Positions 11,690 through 21,159 of a DNA stretch of 64,000 nt are shown piece by piece. Origin of the DNA: Nageia nagi. Lineage: Eukaryota; Pinophyta. The translations under genes and the position numbers were made by a program. The stretch's first letter is position 1; each line of letters begins with the position of its first letter. The notes beneath the pieces are model-generated. The model searched no databases. It was not told the origin of the DNA and worked only from the letters and a program-made list of their open reading frames with translations. The stretch covers positions 206,956,001 to 207,020,000 of the forward strand of contig JBITNC010000001.1 of the NCBI GenBank assembly GCA_050084985.1, in the 5' to 3' direction.

Positions 11690-12960
11690 GCAAAATAAGA
11701 ACCATTATTTCCATTACTATTTTCATGCCATTAGCACTTGCATGTAGTGTGGCATGCCACTAGTGATGTGCTTTCTCATCATAATTATTTTGAAATTTCA
11801 TAATTTGGTTTTCAATCCTAAAATGTGAAGCATGTTGAGGGAGTTGATATTTACCTTTTGCAATCATGTCTAAAATTATAAGTTTCAAATCATGATAAGA
11901 ATATGTAGCATGACCCTTTCATTGATGATAAGTGTAATAAACATCCTCATTTCCCATTGGAGTATCAATATCTTATGTTCTTATTTTTAATGGCATCAAT
12001 AAACCTCTTTTCATTATATCCCTATGATAATAACCTATAGCATGACCCTTTCATTGATGATAAGTGCAATAAACATCCTCATTTCCCATTGGAGTATTAC
12101 TATCTTGTGTTCTTCTTTTTAACAGCATCAATAAACTTCTTTTCATTATATCCCTCATAATTAGCCTTGGTTGATGTCCAATAATTATCTCAAAGGTGGG
12201 GACCTCTTGATTGGATGGTGGATAACAATTATGGCTATATTATTAAGGTTATTCTATAATATGAGCATCTTGTGTTTTCAAAGTTTCTTAAGATGTTACT
12301 CTTTACGACATTGTTTTTGTTTTGGTTGAATTTGGGGTTTAAGTTATGGTTTTGGTTGAGGTTTCAATTGAGGTTTTTGTTGAGAAGATATTTTATTTTT
12401 TTCTTTTGTATAATTTCCTTCTTAAAATTTTGCATACAATATTGTCTAGCTTATGGATCTTCTAACAATCTATCTAATTCTTTCCTTAGAAATGCATGAT
12501 ATTTTTTTTCAATTCAAGATCATTATAAATTCCAAATATCAAAGCAGGATTGACTTACATATGTGCCTTAATTTTTTTAAATTGATATTAAAGTGTTAAT
12601 TTTTCAAATTCAATATCATTCATTTAAAATTTTTCCATTGCATCCAAATTTAAATGTGCATCATAATCAAATTCAGCCATATAATCATAAAAAAATAACA
12701 TTATCATGCAATCAATTTTCAATAATACTTGGCATATCATCATTTGTAGTAGTCAAGCATGAATTTGAAAAACTTAATTCATAAAAATATTTTCTATTAT
12801 GCATAAAATTAATTTATTATTTAGGAGGAGGTGCAAATAATCACTTATCACATTTAAAAATTCAAATAAACCATTTTTAAATGCTTTATCCATGAGAGAA
12901 TGCAAGAAGATGGAAAAATAGTTTTATATGAAAACCTCTATAAATATTGATATAAATGCA
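11690..12960 (-). pseudogene. Decayed gag of copy 2 with an internal duplication
   Basis: Minus-strand frame parallel to the copy 1 gag: APPPK-type start region near 12830, then two successive knuckle segments, each with CTYHQ*KGHA or YTYHQ*KGHA, because of a 132-base tandem duplication. It continues DLKLIILDMIAKGKYQLP near 11860. Both knuckle stops are TGA. Plus-strand frames in this stretch (for example 12272-12499) are antisense shadows. Confidence 0.7.
11908..12175 (-). repeat. 132-bp in-frame tandem duplication inside gag of copy 2
   Basis: TGACCCTTTCATTGATGATA occurs at 11911 and again at 12043. The 132-base unit equals 44 codons, so the frame is kept. It doubles the knuckle-like motif. 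Copy 1 has only one unit, so the duplication arose after the copies separated. Confidence 0.85.
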
Positions 12961-13438
12961 TGTAAAGGGCTCAAATTAATCTCCAAAAGTTCCCTACTAT
13001 GATGACCTATGGGTTTGGTAAGTTTTTAGCATAAAAGAAGTTGCCAAATAGTTGCAAATTGCCTTCAAAATGTATGATTTTCAAGGTGACGTTTTCTACA
13101 AAAAATATTTTCAAAAGCACTCGAAATATGCAAACCAAGACCTAGAAAAATCAAAAAAACTTTTGAATTATATTTATGTATGGTTTGGACAAAGTTTTAT
13201 AATGCTAGATCTCACCAAATTTAAGAAAATGACCTTCAAAAACTAGGGTTTTCTAGAGTGAAGGTTTTCAAGAAAATTGTTTTATTTGAAGTAATAAAAG
13301 TTTCTAAATTGGATAGAAGTTAAGTTAACCAAAAAGAAAAATAAAACCAAAGGTTTTTAATGTAAGACTCCTTAGAAAAATCAATTCCCTAAAATGAAAA
13401 ATTCTAGGGTTTGTATGAACAATCAAGGTTCACCAAAA

Positions 13439-14080
13439 TGTAGATGGTAAATAATGCAATTAATACAAAAGGGGTTGATTAATGCACTATCACTCTACTT
13501 TGTAAATATTGATGCATATATCAAAAACATGGAAATACCAAGTAACATGAATGCAATAAAGTTTAATAAGATTCTATGTTTATTCTATTAATTACAAAAT
13601 ACATAAAGAATAGAACATACATTCATGAATAAGTTTGTCATCGATGCCCTAGAATTGGCACACCATCGGTGCCATAGGATGAATGAAATTACAAACATGA
13701 ATAAGAATGTAGTGATGATTGAATTAATGAATAATCAAGTGATGAATACACATATGAACTTATAGAATAATATAATAATAACATAGGTAGACAAAGCAAT
13801 TTGTAATCCTTCAAAAGATCTTTAATTGATGATCCTTGTATTAGCTTGAAATGATTATTAGCCTATCATTCACTCATACTCTATAGGTCATCAAATGATG
13901 CCTTTGTATATGATACAAGTTTACATAAATTTAATATTTTGACCCCTTTTACATTCCATAAGGGTAAAATTCATGGCCTACATCTATTTTATACATTTTT
14001 AATCCCTTTTTAAATAATAAATTGTTAAGGGATTAAAATGATTTATTAAATACATAAAGGTTCATTTTGAGGCATCTACA
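13439..14080 (-). repeat. 5' LTR of gag-only element copy 2
   Basis: A 642-base LTR with clean ends: on the minus strand it begins TGTAGATGCCTC and ends CATCTACA, followed by TTTTGGTGAACCTTGATTG. It is better preserved at its ends than the copy 1 LTR and defines the family termini. Confidence 0.85.
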
Positions 14081-14332
14081 TAAGTGCAATAAACATCCTC
14101 ATTTCCCATTGGAGTATCACTATATTATGTTCTTATTTTTAATAAGATAAATAAACATATTTTCATTAGATCCCTTATAATTAGCCTTAGTTGATGTCCA
14201 CTAAGTATCTCAATGTTGGGGACTTTTTGATTGGGTGGTGGGGAACAATTATGGCTATCCTATTTGGGTTGTTCTATAATATGAGCATCTTGTGTTTTCA
14301 TAGTTTCTTGAAATGTTACTCTATATCAAATT
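14081..14332 (-). mobile_element. Gag fragment of a sibling element (host of copy 2)
   Basis: Sequence parallel to 12060-12300 on the minus strand, including the segments ATTTCCCATTGGAGTATCAC and GAGCATCTTGTGTTTTCA. It starts exactly at the outer edge of the copy 2 LTR and ends at an abrupt switch to plus-oriented LTR sequence near 14332. Confidence 0.65.
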
Positions 14333-14638
14333 TTATCATTTGATTATTCACTAATTCATTCATCACTACATTCTTGTTCATGTTTGTAATTTCACTTATA
14401 CTACAGCACTAGTGGTGTGCCAATTTTAGGATGTCAATGATGTACTTGTTCATGAATGTATGCTTTGTATTTTATGCATTTTATGATTAATGAAATGAAT
14501 ATAGAATCTAAGTAATCACTACTACTTTTTCCTACATATTATTACTATATTTTTGATATATGCATCAATATTTATAAAGTAGAGAAATAGTGCATTAATC
14601 AATCCCATTTGCATTAATTCTAATATTTTGCTACTACA
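14333..14638 (+). repeat. 3' half of a 5' LTR
   Basis: Parallels 3346-3637 of the copy 1 LTR, including TTGATTATTCACTAATTC, GTGTGCCAATT and GCATTAATTC, and ends ACTACA|TTTGGTG. The first half is missing. Confidence 0.75.
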
Positions 14639-14755
14639 TTTGGTGAGTGAACATAATTGCTTGATTTATCTTTCCCTAGAGGTGATATTGTGCTAACAAA
14701 GATTAGGCTACCATCACCATATATTCCTTTCTTTAGGACACTGATAGTGTTAAGA

Positions 14756-15966
14756 TGGATCAACTCATAACCATGCTTTAGGCTCTAAACATGAATTTCT
14801 ACACTTGCAAAGGGAGATTATTGCGAACAACAATCCAAGTTTTAGCTTGAATAATCTAGAGGCTTATCTAATACCTCATCATCTGATCCTAATGAATATT
14901 ATTAAATTTTTATTTCACCTTTCATGGATGACAACTATAATTTTCCCCTACCACTTGATCACAAGATCCCCATGTTCAAGATGTTTAATAATGAATAAGA
15001 TCCCAAGTAGCATCTTATTAGCTTTTAGGAGGAGTGATTGTTGAAATAGGGTTTGGGTGAGAGGTTAATGGCTATATTCTTTCTAAAGAGTTTGAAAGGT
15101 GATGCTACTCAGTGGTTTTACTCTCTACCTAGTAAGTCTATTGATTCTTTCAAAACTTTAGTTTGAATATTTATTGGTCAATACAAGCATAATATTAAAG
15201 AACAAGGTAATATATCAAAATTATGTACACTTCATCAAGCAAGAAATGCAACCATATAGGAGTACATATTATGCTTTAAAAAGGTATGGTAAACTACTTG
15301 AGTTAAACTAAATGAATTTGATATTTGTGGCATATTTTATGAATCTATTATTCCTTTACTTCAATTGCATGCTCCTAGTGCTAAGGATGTTAGTTTTAGT
15401 ACTCTAGTTCAATAATTAGTGCAAAAAGAGGAAGTTTTATTATCTATAGGAGAGCTTAAATATACATATAATAATTTTTTCAAATATAATAGGACATAAT
15501 ATGCCAAGAAAGAGGAGAAACAAATTAATATAGAAGATAGACCCAAGACTCATCCAAAGGCACAAAGATCTACTTTGTCAAAAGAGACCAACTACACATT
15601 TTTAGTTCCACCAAGAATTATTTTAAGAGAATTAATTTATAAAGGCCTCCTACACTTGCTTGAAAAAGTTAATGATTATACCCCATTGGGACAGTTTAAG
15701 GCATATTATACTTATCATCAATGAAAAGGGCATGCTACAAATTTTTGCAAAACATTGGAAGCAACTATAATTACCTTCATAGAACAAGGAAGGTACAAGA
15801 TTGATGAATATCTTGTTAAACAAGTATATGCCATCAATGTGGTTATAGTAGTCAAATAAGTGTATGCTAACTTGCAAAAAGGACATCTACATAATGTTAC
15901 AAGTACAATTACCATTGAACAAGTAAGTGTTCCACTTGATCCTAAAGTTTACAATATGATTGATTA
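14756..15966 (+). pseudogene. Gag pseudogene of the coding-rich element
   Basis: The frame resumes across stops. Visible are FLKSLKGDATQWFYSLPSKS (about 15085-15145, the Retrotrans_gag core where a W-[YF]-LP motif is typical), IFIGQYKHNI, LCTLHQARN, FDICGIFYESIIP, and the knuckle-like YYTYHQ*KGHATNFCKTL (about 15702-15755) followed by FIEQGRYKI. ATG at 14756 is the first plausible start but a stop follows eight codons later. At least eight stops are present, several CAA/CAG or CGA derived. Confidence 0.8.
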
Positions 15967-16189
15967 ATTGAAAATTACACCAGCCAAGATTAGCTTGTAT
16001 GATATCATTTCTACTTCTCAAGCTCATAGGGATGTTTTATATACTTTATTTAAGAATAAAACTATTCCTACTAACATTTTAGTAGCTACATTTTTTGAGA
16101 ATCTCCAAACCATTAGGGAAAGTGACACTATCTCCTTTCATAAATCTAAAATACTCAACCAATAACTACTAGATGAGTGTGCAACTTTA

Positions 16190-16600
16190 TATATCACCCC
16201 TTTGGTAGATGAATGGGAAGTCCAAAGAACATAGTAGATACTAGTTCAGTTGTGATTATGTATTCTAACCTTTTTTGACTCAATTATAAGAAAAAGGTAT
16301 AACTATCCCCTATTAGAAGAAGCTACTTTCAAAATTAGAGCCTATGATAGTTCTTCTAAGAAACCACTAGGCATAGCTACCATTATGATTACCACAAGAT
16401 TCAAAACTATTCCAACCAAGTTTTAGGTACTTTATTCCAATTTATCTTATAAAATGCTTTTAGTAAGACTTTGGATCCATGATATGGAAGTTATTTCTTC
16501 TTCATTACATGGTAGATTGAAATTTGAATTCCAAGGAGAAGTACATACAATCTTGACTCATCTTGAGCCTTGTGCACTATGTAATGTTGTTGACTTTGAG
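16190..16600 (+). pseudogene. Retroviral-type aspartic protease pseudogene
   Basis: VDTSSVVIMYSNLF begins at 16234 and fits the D-[ST]-G-[AS] active-site loop with the glycine changed to serine. Downstream MLLVRLWIHDMEVISSSLH (about 16455) matches the family pattern LLGRPWIH----VPSSLH, with GRP worn to VRL. The enzyme would cleave the Gag-Pol polyprotein; the altered active site and stops argue against activity. Confidence 0.75.
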
Positions 16601-16849
16601 GATATGGTCTTGGTTCCACCACTTTTCAAAATAAAACCTTTGGATGATCCCATATTAGGGGCAAATATAGATAAACATGAGAAAATCATAGAAACATGTA
16701 TGGGAACTTATAATATAGATGATATTTACTTATTTACATCTATTAAAGACTTGGTATGACCTCAAATATTAGCTATTTTAGGCTACCAACATCATGCTAT
16801 TCTACATATAGGGAACTAGCACCATACAAATGATGATATTAGTGACCCT

Positions 16850-17338
16850 TCTAGCTTTGTTATGTCTAAAATGATGAACTATTCTTTTGAAGGTGATGTC
16901 CTTGTATCTTTCAAATTAGGTAAAACCTTTCCTTATACTTTTGTTTAAAAAAATATGGTTAACAATTGCAAGTACAAGGGAGAAGGTTTAGCTAAATTTG
17001 AGCAAGGTATATCTATTTTTTCTATTTTTTCAAAAACATAGCTTACTAAGATAGGTCTAGGTAGTGATGGATAGTTCAAACAAAAATGGGATCCCATACA
17101 TTTTGTTAAAACATATAATGTGATAGAATTAGTTGATAAAATTGATGACGATATGTGGATTGATCATAACATACCTCTTGCCTTTGATTATTTTAGTACT
17201 AATGATGATTTGATTGAATACCTAGGGGCACATTTAGAATTTCTCAGGTCTAATGAAAAATATCATGCCTCTTATATGCTTCATGAATATGTTTACTTTG
17301 GCCAAGAGATCAATTTTCATGATGTGTTATGGGTTTAG
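16850..17338 (+). pseudogene. Pol linker with G-patch-like motif
   Basis: CKYKGEGLAKFEQGIS at about 16969-17016 resembles the glycine-rich G-patch core (GY-G-GLGK--QGI) that several plant Tat/Ogre polyproteins carry between protease and RT. The conserved GLG has become GLA. A clean frame (17120-17338, starting MIELVDKIDDDMW) follows and reaches toward RT. G-patches bind RNA or RNA helicases; the role in retrotransposons is not established. Confidence 0.6.
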
Positions 17339-17417
17339 CCCTTAGAAGAAGCAAAGATTGTTGATTCTACTATGGAGGATCTCACCTTTCCACAAGAAGA
17401 GTTGCTAAATATTAACA

Positions 17418-17888
17418 TTGGCACTACAGCTAAGGAGATTGCTTCAAATTGGAGCATCCCTAGCCTCTTTTAATAAAGAAAGGTACAAATCTAAATTCAT
17501 CACACATTCTCAAAATTTTGATTGGTCTTATGATGATATTCTTGAGTTAGATCTTTCATTTGTTATGGATAATTTATCATTAAAAACAAATGCCAAACTA
17601 ATTAATAAAAAGCCTAGAAAAATGCATCCTTCTAAGGACTTGTTAGTAAAAAATGAGATTAAAAAATACTTTCAATTAGGATTCATAGAGCCTATTGATT
17701 ATTCTAAGTGGATGTCTAACATTGTTCCTATTACTAAACCAACTAGTGAAATATGGGTATGTACTGATTTTCATGATATCAATACTACTTATCCTAAGGA
17801 TGATTTTCCCTTGCCTGATATTGATATGATTATTGATAGCATAGCTATTCATGCTATGTTTTCATTTATGGATGGTTTTTCTTGTTAA
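17418..17888 (+). pseudogene. Reverse transcriptase N-terminal part, open for 156 codons
   Basis: The longest open frame in the window. It reads NFDWSYDDI, KPRKMHPSK, EIKKYFQLGFIEPIDYSKW, NIVPITKP, VCTDFHDIN, YPKDDFPLPDIDMIIDS and FSFMDGFSC. These are the fingers/palm start of Ty3/gypsy RT (family: FAWSYDDMPG, GFIRPI-YS-W-SNIVPV-K, VC-DFRDLN, PKDDFPLP, FSFMDGFSGYNQI). The catalytic YxDD box is not present because the element breaks just after the FMDGFS motif. Confidence 0.9.
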
Positions 17889-17892
17889 AATC

Positions 17893-18050
17893 AAATCTTA
17901 ATTAATGGAATGAATATAGAATCTAAGTAAATAGTACTACATTCTTGCTACATGTTATTACCATATTTTTGATATATGTGTCAATATTCACAAAGTAGAA
18001 CAATAGTGCATTAATCAACCCCATTTGCATTAATTGCATTATTTATAATC
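17893..18050 (+). repeat. LTR fragment joined to reverse transcriptase
   Basis: TTAATGGAATGAATATAGAATCT begins the stretch and continues to GCATTATTTATAATCTAT, matching the last 160 bases of the family LTR (compare 14480-14638). It directly follows the RT frame, so internal sequence and the rest of the LTR are deleted. Confidence 0.75.
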
Positions 18051-19369
18051 TATAATATGATTAATTTTTATTGAATAAGTTTCATTATATTTAAATTGTA
18101 CTTCAATTTTTCATTTTCAAATTTACTCATTGCTTGCATTTCATTATCGATTGAAAATACATATTTCATTATTAATTGAATGCACCTTTGATTTTGACAA
18201 ATGTTGTATCCTTTTCTACACTACCAATAGTATGAATATTGTAAAATTGTATGATCTTTCAAATAATTACAAGGCTTACATATTGTTTATGATTCATAGA
18301 AATGATTATTGGAATATTATATAGATTCCAAAAACAAATTACAAATGTTAAAAAATGTTGTTATTTCATAATTTATTTAAAAATATTATGATAAATTGGA
18401 CTTTTATTTTCTTTATAAATTGAAACAATATGGTATAAATGATTGTCAATTGAATATCTTTCAAATTGTTGCACTTGAAATAGAAAATCTCACATCATCA
18501 ATGATATGCAAGTGCTATAAATCCTTTGCAATTGGGGTATATTTCAATTTTGTTGAATATTCACATATTTATATGATTTATTCATACACATGGGTTGTTT
18601 TATGAATAAATATCAAAATTGTTGAAAATATGATCATAAAATTTTAGGCTTATTACAATGCTAGCAGCATGGATCTACATTGAAAATTCATGCAAATTAA
18701 AAAGTTGTAATGAAATGCAAATGAATAATTGAATACATGATGCATTGAAGGAAATTAAATATGCTAATTCATTGATATATTGATAATTATTTCACAACCA
18801 TGATCTTTCCATAAGCAAATATTGTATTATTATAGGACATCACTATTGTGAGTTACCAAATAGACATTTATAAACTATGAGTTTTCTATCATAGTAGTCT
18901 ATAACTAATGGATATTGTAAGCCTAGGGCATTACAAAGAACGCATGTGGTTGCTCTTAATAGAATATTAGTTGTCTAACATAGTAGTTTATGCATCACAG
19001 TTGTTATCACTATGAGTTGTATCATGTATATTATATTTATTTAATCCTTTCTATTTCCATTCCTTATCCTTTCATGGATGTGATCTATGTGGGTATTTGT
19101 TGTTTTTTTCTATAGGTATTATCTGAGTGAGTATGATTTCCATAAACCACTCACCTCATAAAGGAACTCCTATTTTTGGCTTGCTTACCTAATGCAACAT
19201 GAGGTAGAGGCAACCAAGACTAAAAGGGTGCAAGAAACATACCATAGTTGATATATCTATCAAAATAGGGAAGTCCACTTTACTAGTGAAAATATTTTTC
19301 TCTTCTCTAAAATATCTTTGGATTATGTAATCTCAATGCTTTTCATTACATATCCAAAGAGGGGCAAAA
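18051..19369 (+). mobile_element. 3' region of another relative of the TGTAGATG element family
   Basis: AT-rich non-coding DNA. The part 18640-18870 parallels 6470-6720 of copy 1 (GCAGCATGGATCTACATTGA versus ACAACATGGATTTATATTGA; the shared GGACATCACTA segment). It ends in a purine tract, CCAAAGAGGGGCAAAA (19354-19369), of the kind used as plus-strand primer, immediately followed by an LTR start. No protein is recognised; the frames at 18130-18324 and 18396-18605 look random. Confidence 0.6.
19354..19369 (+). promoter_or_regulatory. Polypurine tract of the 18.05-20.1 kb relative
   Basis: CCAAAGAGGGGCAAAA abuts TGTAGATGCC at 19370. The same arrangement is found at 8291-8304 and, on the minus strand, at 45710-45725, so the motif is a family feature that primes plus-strand cDNA synthesis. 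Confidence 0.7.
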
Positions 19370-20090
19370 TGTAGATGCCTAAAAATGATTTATTATTATT
19401 TTTAATAAGTCATGTTTATCACATTAAATGATTCAAAAGTAATAATACAAAAATTAAGATAAAATGCTATTATATTGCAATACCATGTGATAAGGCTAAT
19501 GTAAATATCATATAGCATATTTTTTATATTTTAAAGTTATCTTGAATATTGAAATAATTATTGTTATTGCTATATGTCGATCTCATCCCCTTCTATTTCC
19601 TTGTAGGTTATAAATATGGAAGGTGAAGGTTGACATCCCTATTGAATATCTCTAATAGGTGGTTGTCCCAAACATCAAACTTACGATGTGTCTTGATGCC
19701 ACCTATCTTTGAGAACTTGTTAACTCTCTATGCTCTGTTATCTCTCTCTTGTACATAACACAAAATTACCATTCCCATGCCATCAATAGTGTACCTCATC
19801 TAGATAGATAATGGTGTGTGTCTTCATTATCAGGAGGTTCAAATTTCAGGGAACAACTTGCATTCATTATAGCAAACATTGATTGAGAGCTCATATTAAG
19901 TTTGATCACAATCCTCCAAAAATTCATTATTGTTCTACTTTGATGATTGTATACAAATTGGCTATAGGCCCTACTCTATATTAGGTTTATATGTTTCATT
20001 TATATTTCTTATAATCTGGTATAGAGTTGTTATTCATTGTATTCATAGACCAATTTATTTATTTGTGTATTTATTTAGTACTTACACAAT
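19370..20090 (+). repeat. 3' LTR of the relative (divergent subfamily)
   Basis: Begins TGTAGATGCCTAAAAATG after the polypurine tract. The body differs from the 3012 LTR. A TATA-like TTATAAATATGG lies at about 19610, followed by pyrimidine-rich sequence. The right end is uncertain; a CTTACA at about 20086 would give some 720 bases. Confidence 0.5.
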
Positions 20091-21150
20091 TTAGAGTCTA
20101 TAGTAATGTTTTGATATATTGATATAAAAAGCCTCATTTTTAGATCACATTTTTATTTAAATGTATGTGTGATATGTAATTTTTTTATTTTATAATAATA
20201 ATAAGTATCACTAAAGGTAACAAAACTCTAAGTTATATACAAAATAATTCCTATATACTATTTGAACTAGATTCCAAACTAAAGAAAGTCAAATAATATT
20301 TAAATATTTACCTAAGTGAAACTAGCATTCGTGTTGGAATTATTATACCCTAAAATATCAAACTTAATGTTATCAATCTATATTAGAAAAATGAAATTCA
20401 AATTTTATAAAATTGGATTAATGGAACTAACTATGTTTAAAATTATGCAAATTGACCAAATGATGACCACAAGGTAAAAGTGGAGACTTGCACACTAAAT
20501 TTTATAATTTTGCATAAAAATCCACCTATCCATGATATTGAACATGAAACATGAAGACTATGTAAAAAATATACTAATAATCCCAATGCTAATGCTATCA
20601 TGATAGATGGAAAATGAGTATGGCAATAGTCTCTTGACCTTAACTATTGCATCCTTTCAAAGCATTGATTCAAAATAAAAATTAAAAACCCAAAAAGTAG
20701 CTCAACTAGTCAAATGAATAATCATTAAATCATACAATGCTATGCTTTTCTTATGAAATCATATTAAAACAAGAATAAAGGCAAAAAATAAACATTGATC
20801 ATAATTGCACAAAGGTAACAAATTATTTATTTTTTGAGTTAAGGAAGAGAATCTAGGATGAATGTTGATATAAGCATTGGAACTAAGAGTGAAGAGAGGA
20901 GAAAATCATAACTCATAGAATAGGTAAATATTTAAAATATGACTCCAAGGAATGTGAAATCATGTAAAAATGAAAGACAATATCAATACCAATACTGATA
21001 AGAAAGAAGAAAATCAAACCAAATAAACAAACACATAAATAAACTATAAAAGAAAGCTAATAATGATAATGACATGAATAACATTTCATACCTTTTTATT
21101 ATTTATGATGAAATCAACTTAGAAAATTAATGATTTAATCCTTTATTTTA
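20091..21150. other. AT-rich region, nothing recognised
   Basis: No coding frame or LTR terminus is identified. It may be the 3' UTR or a 3' LTR of the unrecognised minus-strand frame to its right, but no direct repeat with 23.7-25.0 kb was found by eye. Confidence 0.3.
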
Positions 21151-21159
21151 TATTTGATG

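Larger units (their letters stand above)
3012..14080. repeat. Giant imperfect inverted repeat formed by two tail-to-tail LTR elements
   Basis: The left arm (3012 to about 8110) is the reverse complement of the right arm (about 8850 to 14080), aligning by eye at roughly 85-90 percent with small indels. Checks: 4060-4260 pairs with 12830-13030; the 65-residue frame at 6654-6851 plus pairs with 10100-10297 minus, both beginning MSKY and containing IGYELSII; the LTR at 3012-3637 pairs with 13439-14080. The centre (about 8110-8850) is unpaired and holds the 3' end and most of the 3' LTR of the left copy. The right copy has no 3' LTR. Two independent insertions plus deletion, or one inverted duplication, could both give this arrangement. 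Confidence 0.9.
8850..14080 (-). mobile_element. Non-autonomous gag-only LTR retrotransposon, copy 2 (inverted)
   Basis: Minus-strand relative of copy 1: 5' LTR at 13439-14080, leader, gag (about 12960-11690), 3' region with repeats, truncated near 8850 before the purine tract and 3' LTR. It lies inside a gag fragment of a sibling element: the sequence just right of its LTR (from 14081) reads TAAGTGCAATAAACATCC, the same as gag sequence at 12060. No pol domain is visible. Confidence 0.8.
14333..17892 (+). mobile_element. Truncated coding-rich Tat-like Ty3/gypsy element of the same LTR family
   Basis: Partial 5' LTR (14333-14638, ending CTACTACA), primer-region TTTGGTGAGTGAAC, then gag, protease, a G-patch-like motif and the first third of reverse transcriptase. 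It ends where RT runs into LTR-like sequence at about 17893. Its LTR portion matches the 3' half of the gag-only elements' LTRs, so it is a possible autonomous partner. RNase H and integrase are absent here. Confidence 0.8.

Noticed and set aside
12272-12784. Plus-strand frames of 75 and 63 codons
   Set aside because: They are antisense to the gag of the inverted element copy and have low-complexity Phe/Leu-rich content.
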